DNA from: Prevotellaceae bacterium
Lineage (GTDB): Bacteria > Bacteroidota > Bacteroidia > Bacteroidales > UBA932
Length of the DNA stretch: 11,763 nt
Direction: 5' to 3'
Assembly: GCA_031289895.1 (NCBI GenBank)
Contig: JAITOP010000224.1
Coordinates: forward strand, 1-11,763
Shown: positions 1 through 7,637 of the stretch, piece by piece
Position numbering within the stretch: position 1 is the stretch's first letter
Layout: each line of letters opens with the position of its first letter
Program-made: the position numbers and the translations under genes
The notes under the pieces: generated by a model
The model's input: only the letters and a program-made list of their open reading frames with translations
Databases searched by the model: none
Told to the model about the DNA's origin: nothing

Positions 1-1
1 T

Positions 2-1318
2 AGAGATGATGGTGCATCGATGTTAGCTCCCGGCTATCAATGGCATCTGTATAAATCAATATCACTTGGTTGGAATATACATAAAGAAAAATTTATGGAA
101 AATGTTAATTGGATAGAAAGTCTTAAATTAAGAGGCGGATACGGCGAAACATCTAATGCATCAGTACCACCTTATTCAACAATATCTACACTAACACCAA
201 ACTACTATAATTTTGGTACGGTTTCCGCAAATGGTTTCTATACACAGAATATTGGTAATAAAGCATTAGGGTGGGAATACACAAATTCATTCAATGCAGG
301 TATTGACTTTACTTTGCTTAAAAGCCGACTATCCGGTTCTATTGATTTATATTATATGAGAACTAATGGGTTGTTGCAGAATCAACTACTGCCTCCTACA
401 ACAGGTAGTCTTATGCCTTATCTCAATAATGTAGGTGAAACACAAAATAAAGGTTTTGAAATAGCACTGAAAGGTGTCATAGTGAGAAACGAAAAAGGCT
501 TTAGCTGGGATATAGATGCAAACTTATTTTTGAATAGAAGCAAAATTGTATCTTTATACGAAGGCATTGATAAATTAGAAGATAACGGATGGTTTGTTGG
601 ACAAGCTATAGATGTAATTTACGATTATAAAAAAATAGGTATTTGGCAACTTGGCGAAGAAACAGAAGCTGCTGTTTATGGCGCATATCCCGGTCGTGTT
701 AAAATTGAAGATGTGGATAACAACGGTGTGATTGACGATAAAGACAAACAAATAGTTGGAAATTTTGAACCTGATTTTGAATTTGGCATAACAAATCGTC
801 TTGCGTACAAGGGATTAGACCTTACAATTATAACCCACGGCAAGGTTGGCGGTATGTTGGTTAGTGCTATACACCAAGGACAAAGCTATGTTAACCAAAT
901 GAACGGACGCAGAAACGGTATAAAGGTAAATTATTGGACAGAAGATAATCCAACTAATGATTTTCCCGGAGTAAGAGGTAATGGCGACTACCCAACATTC
1001 CCTTCTACCTTTGGTTATTTTAGTGCATCATACTTTAAAATAAGAACTATTACCTTAGGATATTCTGTACCGGCACAATGGATTAAACCTCTTGGAATTA
1101 ATGCATTGCGTGCTTATTTAACTGTTGATAATGTATGTACACTGTTTTCGCCTTATGTTGATAAATACGGCGGTTTAGACCCCGAACCAACAGCTTATGG
1201 AGGACAATCGTTTGTTAACGGATACAGCTACTCTATGGCTAAGACTGGGCAATTGACCATTGGTCCAACTGTTCCTCCATCTCGTTACTTTATTTTTGGA
1301 TTAGATATTAAATTTTAA
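2..1318 (+). CDS. susC: SusC-type TonB-dependent outer-membrane transporter, C-terminal part (5' truncated by window)
   Basis: Outer-membrane beta-barrel that imports oligosaccharides bound by its SusD partner, powered by TonB/ExbBD. The reading frame is open from base 2 (first residues RDDGAS), so the ATG at 20 is internal, and 438 C-terminal residues are visible out of the roughly 1000 usual for the family. Family landmarks are the APGYQW...SISLGW segment near the start (SusC consensus resembles 'FAPGxQWG..PSxSLGW'), the Asp-rich DVDNNGVIDDKD stretch at about 710-745 followed by an F-x-P-x-F-x-x-G-x-x-N strand, and the terminal YFIFGLDIKF, an aromatic-ended last strand typical of outer-membrane barrels. 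The stop lies 20 bp before the SusD gene, as expected for a co-transcribed pair. A xylan-type substrate is inferred only from the downstream enzymes. The plug domain, TonB box and any N-terminal carboxypeptidase-like domain are outside the window. Confidence 0.95.
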   Translation, partial: RDDGASMLAPGYQWHLYKSISLGWNIHKEKFMENVNWIESLKLRGGYGETSNASVPPYSTISTLTPNYYNFGTVSANGFYTQNIGNKALGWEYTNSFNAGIDFTLLKSRLSGSIDLYYMRTNGLLQNQLLPPTTGSLMPYLNNVGETQNKGFEIALKGVIVRNEKGFSWDIDANLFLNRSKIVSLYEGIDKLEDNGWFVGQAIDVIYDYKKIGIWQLGEETEAAVYGAYPGRVKIEDVDNNGVIDDKDKQIVGNFEPDFEFGITNRLAYKGLDLTIITHGKVGGMLVSAIHQGQSYVNQMNGRRNGIKVNYWTEDNPTNDFPGVRGNGDYPTFPSTFGYFSASYFKIRTITLGYSVPAQWIKPLGINALRAYLTVDNVCTLFSPYVDKYGGLDPEPTAYGGQSFVNGYSYSMAKTGQLTIGPTVPPSRYFIFGLDIKF

Positions 1319-1338
1319 ACTTTAAAAAATATTTCATC

Positions 1339-3261
1339 ATGAAACTAATAAATAATTTTTACAAACTGGCTATAAGCCTGTTACTCTTCTCGACTATTGC
1401 GTGTGAAGGGTATTTGAGCGAAAGTCCACGCGCGTCATTAACTCCGGATTATTATAAAACACCCAATGGTATTAAAGCAGCGGTGGTTTCGGTATATTCA
1501 GGACTCAGAACTCAATTCTGTCGTCAATTTTCAATGCCTATGACAATTTACGGAACCGATGAATTTAGAAGCACAGGTTTTGTTAGAAGTGCAAATGTGT
1601 CAATTGATGCTTTTGATGCTTATGGCAACAATTTAAATGCCGATAACACCTCTATAACGATACCATGGAGTCTTTGTTTCATTTATATTAACACCTGTAA
1701 TGGTGTTATAGAGCGTGCAAGCTCAGCAAATATGTCAGAAACAGATTCGGTACAAGCTCTTGGCGAAGCTCATTTTTTACGCGGTTTTCTTTTATTTTAT
1801 ATGACTGAAACTTTTGGAGGTATTCCTCTGGATATGGGTGCAGGCGAATTAAAACACAACGACTTCAACCCAACAACAATTTCGGTACGCAATTCAGTTG
1901 CAGAATGTTTTGCTGCAATTATAAACGACTTTCAAACTGCAGCAACATTACTCCCTGCAAAACCTGCTGCCGGACGTGTCGGAAAAGCAGCCGCCAAACA
2001 TTTCTTGTCAAAATCATATCTTGCAAGAGCAGGAGATGCATCGGCACAACAAGCAAACGACTACGACATGGCATATCAAACAGCAAAAGAACTTATTGAC
2101 AATGGAGCAGATTATAATGCCGTTCTGCTGTCGAACTATGCTGATGTAGTTAAACAGGGAAATGAACACAGCACTGAAATTTTGTTTACTATAGAACACA
2201 CTACCGACCTTACCTACAATGAGGGTGGTGTTGGTATTGGCGGCTCTACAGCAGGTGAAAACGAATCGAAAGAAAACCGTGCAAACTTTTTGTTTACTCC
2301 AATGTACGAAAATCGTTGTTTACGAGCGCGCCTTGACCCTGCTGATGGCGGCTTTATTAACGAACTGTTTGATTACACCAAATATCCTGTTCCACGCAAT
2401 GTTGAATATCAACGTCCATGGGGAACTTTTGTGCCAACAGACTGGTTGCTTTATCAAGCATTTGCCGACAAAATAAACGACTGCCGTTTTGAAAATTCTT
2501 TCCGTACATTATGGAGAGCAGGTCTTCCTGTAACTCATAAAGTGGCAAAATACAGCAATTTACTTGATAGTATTACTATTTCGGTAGCCGTAGGCGACAC
2601 CGCTTTCTATGTTATTCTGGAAGACACTGTTTCTGCAGCATACAGAGATTCTAAAAACTATAGAATATTCACTCCAAGTGATATGGTGTATGAAACAAAA
2701 CAAGAAACGTCAACAGGTTCTAATGTTTGGCAATATACAGGTGATTTTGCATCAAACTGGTGGCCCCCACTTACAAAATATGATGATGTAACACGACCAA
2801 ATCCAAGCTATTCATCATTGCGTCCTGTTCCTATGGCAAAATTATCGGAAACATATTTAATTGCCGCTCAGGCTGCATTACGGTCGGGTAAGGGTGTTGC
2901 TGTCGTTCGAACTTATTTGAAAGCGCTTAGAGACAGGGCAACCGTTGGTGCAAAAGAAACAAACCAAACCACAGCCATAGCTGCTATGGACGCAGTATTG
3001 GATGTTGCTTTGGCAGGCTCCAACGATGATATACTAAACTTTATACTCGACGAACAATCACGTGAACTTTGCGGTGAACAATGGCGCTGGATTGATTTGA
3101 AAATTTCAGGCAAACTTATTGAACGAGCAAAGGCACATAACGAAAATGTGCGCAACAACAATACAATTTCAGAAAAACATCTGTTGCGTCCAATACCTGC
3201 ACAGCAGATGCAAATGATGACCGGCGATAATAAAGCTACGTATCAAAATCCGGGATATTAA
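1339..3261 (+). CDS. susD: SusD/RagB-family surface glycan-binding lipoprotein
   Basis: Outer-membrane lipoprotein that sits as a lid on the SusC barrel and hands over oligosaccharides. The 640-residue product starts with a short basic and hydrophobic signal ending TIAC, placing the lipidated cysteine at residue 22. The lipobox is somewhat atypical because -3 is Thr rather than Leu. Family marks are the early YLSESPR...YY segment, the helix around W-S-L-C-F-I-Y-I-N-T-C-N-G-V-I, and the C-terminal block 'LRPVPMAKLSETYLIAAQAAL' (about 495-515), the ILDEQSREL...WRWIDLK helix, and the closing LLRPIPAQQ...YQNPGY, which is nearly diagnostic. The length is at the long end of the family, so extra binding loops are possible. 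It lies 20 bp after susC and 11 bp before the first GH67 gene. The ligand is not readable from the sequence; decorated xylo-oligosaccharide is inferred from context. Confidence 0.95.
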   Translation: MKLINNFYKLAISLLLFSTIACEGYLSESPRASLTPDYYKTPNGIKAAVVSVYSGLRTQFCRQFSMPMTIYGTDEFRSTGFVRSANVSIDAFDAYGNNLNADNTSITIPWSLCFIYINTCNGVIERASSANMSETDSVQALGEAHFLRGFLLFYMTETFGGIPLDMGAGELKHNDFNPTTISVRNSVAECFAAIINDFQTAATLLPAKPAAGRVGKAAAKHFLSKSYLARAGDASAQQANDYDMAYQTAKELIDNGADYNAVLLSNYADVVKQGNEHSTEILFTIEHTTDLTYNEGGVGIGGSTAGENESKENRANFLFTPMYENRCLRARLDPADGGFINELFDYTKYPVPRNVEYQRPWGTFVPTDWLLYQAFADKINDCRFENSFRTLWRAGLPVTHKVAKYSNLLDSITISVAVGDTAFYVILEDTVSAAYRDSKNYRIFTPSDMVYETKQETSTGSNVWQYTGDFASNWWPPLTKYDDVTRPNPSYSSLRPVPMAKLSETYLIAAQAALRSGKGVAVVRTYLKALRDRATVGAKETNQTTAIAAMDAVLDVALAGSNDDILNFILDEQSRELCGEQWRWIDLKISGKLIERAKAHNENVRNNNTISEKHLLRPIPAQQMQMMTGDNKATYQNPGY

Positions 3262-3272
3262 AAGAAACAAAT

Positions 3273-5327
3273 ATGTATAAAAAAATAAAAATGATAATAA
3301 TAAGCATACTCATATTTTCGAATATGAGTATGCTATTTGCCGAAGATGGAAGCAAACTTTGGTTACGGGCAAAAACAGATGCACACGCTCAGGTTATTGC
3401 AAATAGCCAAAGCCCAACCATCGACATAGCAATAAAAGAATTACAATCGCAATGGAAAGGCGCACCTGTTCAATTAAATATTGTTAAAGATAAAACTACA
3501 AATGCATTAGGAACAGATGGCTTTATAATTTCGGGAGATAATTCAAAACAGATTGTTATTAATGCTTCGGCAGAACAAGGTTTACTTTATGGTTCGTATC
3601 ATTTATTGCGATTACAAGAATGTAATGCTATTCCCCAACACTTTAATATTTCCGAATCGCCATCGTATTCCATTCGCATTTTGAATCATTGGGATGGTTT
3701 CGGCTATACCGGAGGAATGATGTCTAATTCATTTTGGAAACCCGAATTATTACCGGACAATGTTCCTGAATTTTATACTCAATATGCACGAGCAAACGCT
3801 TCGATAGGTATTAATGCCACAGTGTTGAATATAGTACCCGGGTCTCCCGAATTATTAACGGCAACGTGGCTCGAAAAAATAAAAGTCATTGCAGATGCTT
3901 TACGTCCTTATCATGTAAAAGTTTATTTAGCTCCAAATTTTGCTACTCCTAAATTATTAGGCGAATTATCTACCGCCGACCCATTAAATAAAGATGTACA
4001 AAAATGGTGGAAAGATAAAGTGGATGAAATTTATAAGTATGTACCCGATTTTGGCGGTTTTTTGATGAAAGCAAATTCCGAAGGAAGTTCAGGTCCACTT
4101 GATTATGGACGCACTCACTTGGACGGAGCAAATATGATGGCTGATGCCTTAGCGCATCATAACGGTGTCCTTATGTGGAGAGCTTTTGTATATGACCCGA
4201 ATGAGGTAGATAGAGCAAAACAAGCATCGTTGGAATTTCTTCCCAACGATGGAAAATTCAGACCAAATGTGATTATACAAGTAAAAAACGGACCCATCGA
4301 TTTTCAACCACGCGAGCCAATTAGTCCATTGTTTGGAGCTATGCAAAAAACTCCTGTAATGATTGAATATGAAATAATACAGGAATATTTAGGAGCTTCC
4401 AACCACATAGCTTATTTGGGTACAACTTTTGAAGAATGTTTGGATACCGATACTTACGCACGAGGCATAGGCAGCACTGTCGCAAAAACTACGGATGGCA
4501 CATTGTTTGGACATAAACTCACCGCCATTTCGGGAGTTGCCAATATTGCGGCAAATGCACCTAATTGGTGCGGGTATGTGTTTTGTCAAGCCAACTGGTA
4601 TGTTTTTGGTCGATTAGGCTGGAATAATAAATTATCAGCAGAAATCATTGCCGAAGAATGGGTACGACAAACATTTACAAATGACGAAACGTTTGTTTGG
4701 ACAATTACAGATTTAATGATGCGCTCACGCGAAGCAGAGGTAGATTTTATGATGCCGCTTGGGCTTCATCACCTTTTTGCCTGTGGACACCATTATGGAC
4801 CTGAGCCTTGGTGCGATGAACATGAACCCGGCTGGCGTGCCGATTGGAAACCTTCATACTACCACAGGGCAGATGAACAAGGTTTGGGTTATGATAGAAC
4901 AGAAACAGGAAGTAATGCTGTAAGTCAATATTTTACGCCTTTGCGCGAAACCTATGGCAATATAGCAACTTGCGACGAACGTTTTATATTATGGTTTCAT
5001 CATGTGCCATGGACATATAAAATGAAAAACGGACGTACACTTTGGGATGAACTTTGTTATCATTACGACCACGGTGTGCAAGAAGTACGCGATTTTCAAA
5101 AAATATGGGACAGAATGGAAAAATATGTAGATGCCGAGCGTTTTACACATGTAAAAAACAAACTCTGTATTCAAGCAAGCGATGCTGTTTGGTGGAGAGA
5201 TGCCTGTGTGCTTTATTTTCAACAATTTGCAAAAATGCCTATTCCTTACGATTTGGAAAGACCAAACGTAACGTTACAACAAATAATGAACAAAAAAATT
5301 AATTTCTCAGAAATGTTTTCAAACTAA
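3273..5327 (+). CDS. aguA: GH67 alpha-glucuronidase, copy 1
   Basis: Inverting glycoside hydrolase that removes (4-O-methyl)-D-glucuronic acid from the non-reducing-end xylose of xylo-oligosaccharides. It has 684 residues with a Sec signal (MYKKIK, hydrophobic core, LFA|ED, cleavage near residue 23), so it is probably periplasmic. The central barrel carries the family blocks GGFLMKANSEG (catalytic acid E270), NGPIDFQPREP (D343) and QEYLG (E371). Spacings of 73 and 28 residues equal those of the characterised Cellvibrio enzyme (E292, D365, E393, from memory). GH67-typical LGLHHLFxxGHHYGPEPW and the WWRDACVLYFQ helix are also present. It differs from copy 2 by F386 in place of Trp in the T-x-F-E-E-C segment, AHHNG in place of APHGG, six private cysteines, and a C-terminus ending shortly after the LERP segment. 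It begins 11 bp after susD, and a perfect hairpin covers its signal codons 11-21. Active-site chemistry looks intact, but substrate preference may differ from copy 2. Confidence 0.96.
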   Translation: MYKKIKMIIISILIFSNMSMLFAEDGSKLWLRAKTDAHAQVIANSQSPTIDIAIKELQSQWKGAPVQLNIVKDKTTNALGTDGFIISGDNSKQIVINASAEQGLLYGSYHLLRLQECNAIPQHFNISESPSYSIRILNHWDGFGYTGGMMSNSFWKPELLPDNVPEFYTQYARANASIGINATVLNIVPGSPELLTATWLEKIKVIADALRPYHVKVYLAPNFATPKLLGELSTADPLNKDVQKWWKDKVDEIYKYVPDFGGFLMKANSEGSSGPLDYGRTHLDGANMMADALAHHNGVLMWRAFVYDPNEVDRAKQASLEFLPNDGKFRPNVIIQVKNGPIDFQPREPISPLFGAMQKTPVMIEYEIIQEYLGASNHIAYLGTTFEECLDTDTYARGIGSTVAKTTDGTLFGHKLTAISGVANIAANAPNWCGYVFCQANWYVFGRLGWNNKLSAEIIAEEWVRQTFTNDETFVWTITDLMMRSREAEVDFMMPLGLHHLFACGHHYGPEPWCDEHEPGWRADWKPSYYHRADEQGLGYDRTETGSNAVSQYFTPLRETYGNIATCDERFILWFHHVPWTYKMKNGRTLWDELCYHYDHGVQEVRDFQKIWDRMEKYVDAERFTHVKNKLCIQASDAVWWRDACVLYFQQFAKMPIPYDLERPNVTLQQIMNKKINFSEMFSN
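3303..3334 (+). promoter_or_regulatory. Perfect 14-bp stem-loop with TTCG tetraloop inside signal-peptide codons
   Basis: AGCATACTCATATT (3303-3316), loop TTCG (3317-3320), then the exact reverse complement AATATGAGTATGCT (3321-3334). It spans codons 11-21 of the first GH67 gene, beginning 30 nt after the ATG. In mRNA this gives an uninterrupted 14-bp stem with a UUCG loop closed by U-A. No T-run follows, so it is not a standard intrinsic terminator. The tandem paralogue has no such hairpin at the equivalent place. The structure is seen directly. A role in translation, transcript processing or stability between the highly expressed susCD and the enzyme genes is inference. Confidence 0.6.
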
Positions 5328-5340
5328 AAAAAATAAAAAC

Positions 5341-7434
5341 ATGAAAAAAATTATCTTACTTTCCTTATTATTTATAGGAACAACAATGCTTTATGCAGAA
5401 GACGGTTATGAACTTTGGTTGCGTGCAAAAAAAGATGCGCATGCACAAGTTACAGCCAACAAACAAGGAGCAACTATTGATATTGCTTTAGAAGAATTGA
5501 GAACTCAATGGAAAGGTTCTCCATTACAATTAAATATAGCAACAACAAAAAACGTAGTTGCTCTTGGTAAAGAAGGATTTACAATTACCGGCAATAAGTC
5601 GAGTGGATTTACTATTTCGGCATTAGCCGAAGCAGGATTGTTATATGGAGCATATCATTTATTGAGGCTTCAAGAAACGAATGCGGTTTCGGAAACGCTA
5701 AACGTAAGCGAAAAACCGTCGTACAGCGTTCGTGTTCTAAACCATTGGGGCGGAATGATTGGGCTGGAAGACAGTGCTAAAAATGTAATCCCCGGCACTT
5801 TTTGGAGACCGGAAGAATTTCCCAGCATCCCGGATTTTTATAAACAATATGCGCGTGCCAATGCTTCCATTGGTATTAATGCCACTGTATTAGCTTTAAG
5901 TGGGACTCCTGCTATGTTTGAAACAAGATGGCTTGAAAAAATCAAAGTAATTGCAGATTATTTTCGTCCATACAATATACGGGTATATTTGGGTGTAAAT
6001 TTTGCATCACCTGTACTTTCCGGTGAATTAAAAACAGGCGACCCTTTAGATAAAAGTGTTCAGAAATGGTGGAAAGATAAAGTGGCGGAAATTTACAGAT
6101 ATGTACCGGACTTTGGCGGTTTCTTAATGAAAGCCAATTCGGAAGGTACATCAGGTCCTTTGGATTACGGACGTACTCATTTGGACGGAGCAAATATGAT
6201 AGCCGATGCTTTGGCTCCACACGGAGGAATTATTATGTGGAGAGCTTTTATTTACGACCCGACCGAAACAGACCGGTCGAAGCAACCTTATATTGAATTT
6301 TATCCGAATGATGGAAAGTTCAGACCAAATGTAGCAGTACAGGTTAAGAATGGACCTGTTGATTTTCAGCCTCGCGAACCTATCAGTCCACTCTTTGGAG
6401 CTATGAAAAAAACTCCTGTTATGGGTGAAGTTGAAATTGTGCAGGAATATTTTGGTTATTCAAACCATTTAGCCTATCTCGGAACCATGTGGGAAGAGTG
6501 GCTTCATACTGATACTTATACCGAAGGAATTGGAAGCACAGTTGCTAAAGTAACCGATGGCACTATTATACCGTATAAGATAACAGGAATAGCCGGAGTA
6601 TCAAATATAAACGCTCGAGATAAAAACTGGTGCGGACATATTTTTGCCCAAGCCAACTGGTATGTTTTCGGACGTTTGAATTGGAATAATAATTTATCTG
6701 CCGCAGCCATAGCGGAAGAGTGGGTAAGGCAAACGTTTTCCAACGATGATGCATTTGTTACACCTGTAGTGGATATGATGATGCGTTCGCATGAAGCTGA
6801 AGTTGATTTTATGATGCCGCTTGGATTGCATCATTTGTTTGCTTTCGGTCATCATTACGGACCTGAACCATGGGTTGAACCATCACAGTCTCGTCCCGAC
6901 TGGTTACCAAAATATTATCATAAAGCGGATGAATTCGGACTGGGTTTCGATAGAACAGAAACGGGGAGTAACGCTATAGAACAATATTCATCCACGTTAC
7001 GTGATGCTTATGGAGATATAACCACTTGTGACGAAAGATTCCTTTTATGGTTTCATCATGTACCATGGACACACAAAATGAGAAGCGGACGTACACTTTG
7101 GGAAGAATTGTGTTTCCGTTACGACAGAGGATTGCAAGAAATCAGGGATTTCCAAAAAACATGGGACAGAATGGAAAAATATGTTGATCCCGAACGATTT
7201 GCTCATGTGCAAAATAAATTATACATACAAGTCAGCGATGCAATATGGTGGAGAGATGCTTGTGTTTTGTATTTTCAAACGTTTGCAAAAATGCCTATCC
7301 CGTATAATTTGGAACGACCTACTCAGGATTTGGAAACACTGAAAAAAATTGACCTCGTTGATAGATATTACAGAGAAAGAGAATGGAGAGATAAAGAAAG
7401 AGGAAAAGTAATCCCTAAATATATACCGAGATAA
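5341..7434 (+). CDS. aguA: GH67 alpha-glucuronidase, copy 2
   Basis: A second exported alpha-glucuronidase (697 residues; signal MKKIILLSLL...LYA|ED, cleavage near residue 19), aligning with copy 1 almost end to end at roughly two-thirds identity by eye. The catalytic set is complete: E268 in KANSEG, D341 in GPVDFQPREP and E369 in QEYFG, with the same 73 and 28 spacings. It keeps W384 in the T-M-W-E-E-W segment, APHGG, and FGHHYGPEPWV, which look closer to the family norm than copy 1. However, its N-terminal loop after NHW (residues 134-136) and its TVLALSG segment are more divergent, where copy 1 keeps NHWD and TVLNIV. It ends in a charged tail (YYREREWRDKERGK region) that copy 1 lacks. It starts 13 bp after copy 1, in an A-only/T-poor leader that suits Bacteroidota initiation. 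Tandem retention suggests complementary specificity or dosage rather than redundancy; this is inference. Confidence 0.96.
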   Translation: MKKIILLSLLFIGTTMLYAEDGYELWLRAKKDAHAQVTANKQGATIDIALEELRTQWKGSPLQLNIATTKNVVALGKEGFTITGNKSSGFTISALAEAGLLYGAYHLLRLQETNAVSETLNVSEKPSYSVRVLNHWGGMIGLEDSAKNVIPGTFWRPEEFPSIPDFYKQYARANASIGINATVLALSGTPAMFETRWLEKIKVIADYFRPYNIRVYLGVNFASPVLSGELKTGDPLDKSVQKWWKDKVAEIYRYVPDFGGFLMKANSEGTSGPLDYGRTHLDGANMIADALAPHGGIIMWRAFIYDPTETDRSKQPYIEFYPNDGKFRPNVAVQVKNGPVDFQPREPISPLFGAMKKTPVMGEVEIVQEYFGYSNHLAYLGTMWEEWLHTDTYTEGIGSTVAKVTDGTIIPYKITGIAGVSNINARDKNWCGHIFAQANWYVFGRLNWNNNLSAAAIAEEWVRQTFSNDDAFVTPVVDMMMRSHEAEVDFMMPLGLHHLFAFGHHYGPEPWVEPSQSRPDWLPKYYHKADEFGLGFDRTETGSNAIEQYSSTLRDAYGDITTCDERFLLWFHHVPWTHKMRSGRTLWEELCFRYDRGLQEIRDFQKTWDRMEKYVDPERFAHVQNKLYIQVSDAIWWRDACVLYFQTFAKMPIPYNLERPTQDLETLKKIDLVDRYYREREWRDKERGKVIPKYIPR

Positions 7435-7454
7435 TTTATAAAGAGCATGAAAAG

Positions 7455-7600
7455 GGTTGTCTCAAAAGTTAATTTAACCGCAAGGAACACAAAGAATGAA
7501 ACCAAGTACGCAAAAACATATATTGAAAATCAATACCTTGTATTCATTACGAAAACTTTGCAACCTTTTAGATAAAGAAAAAAATATTTTTGAGACAACC
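7455..7600. mobile_element. MITE-like 146-bp imperfect palindrome with 13-bp terminal inverted repeats
   Basis: Perfect terminal inverted repeats GGTTGTCTCAAAA (7455-7467) and TTTTGAGACAACC (7588-7600) bound a non-coding element. The arms are also related inside: AATGAAACCAAG on the left pairs imperfectly with CTTGTATTCATT on the right, and TATTG-AAAAT-CAATA (7521-7535) forms a small hairpin at the exact centre. There is no transposase and no convincing target-site duplication in the flanks. It fills most of the 203-bp gap between the second GH67 gene and the esterase gene, the only large gap in an otherwise tight operon. The architecture fits a miniature inverted-repeat element mobilised in trans by an insertion sequence with similar ends. 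A folded-RNA or processing role is an alternative. The parent element is not identified. Confidence 0.6.
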
Positions 7601-7637
7601 TTATTTATTAAACGATTTTGATATAATTTTAATTGAC

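Noticed and set aside
20..22. ATG as the start of the SusC gene
   Set aside because: The frame is open to base 2 and the upstream residues already match SusC sequence, so this is an internal methionine.
710..745. EF-hand/dockerin-like calcium motif DVDNNGVIDDKD in SusC
   Set aside because: This Asp/Asn-rich extracellular loop is a routine feature of SusC transporters, not a separate domain.
2913..3161. Minus-strand open frame of 82 residues inside susD
   Set aside because: Fully inside a strongly supported gene on the other strand, with no recognisable domain; a shadow frame.
7468..7516. Short direct repeats (CGCAAGGAACACAAAG / GTACGCAAAAAC) as a CRISPR or tandem array
   Set aside because: Too short, imperfect and only two units, without regular spacers. 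They are part of the palindromic element.
7455..7600. The inverted repeat as an intrinsic terminator for the GH67 genes
   Set aside because: The arms are about 120 bp apart, and there is no compact GC-rich stem followed by a T-run on the + strand.
7590..7637. In-frame TTG start giving the esterase 16 extra N-terminal residues
   Set aside because: The TTG lies within the right terminal repeat of the palindromic element, and the extra residues would bury the clean signal peptide that starts at the ATG at 7638.
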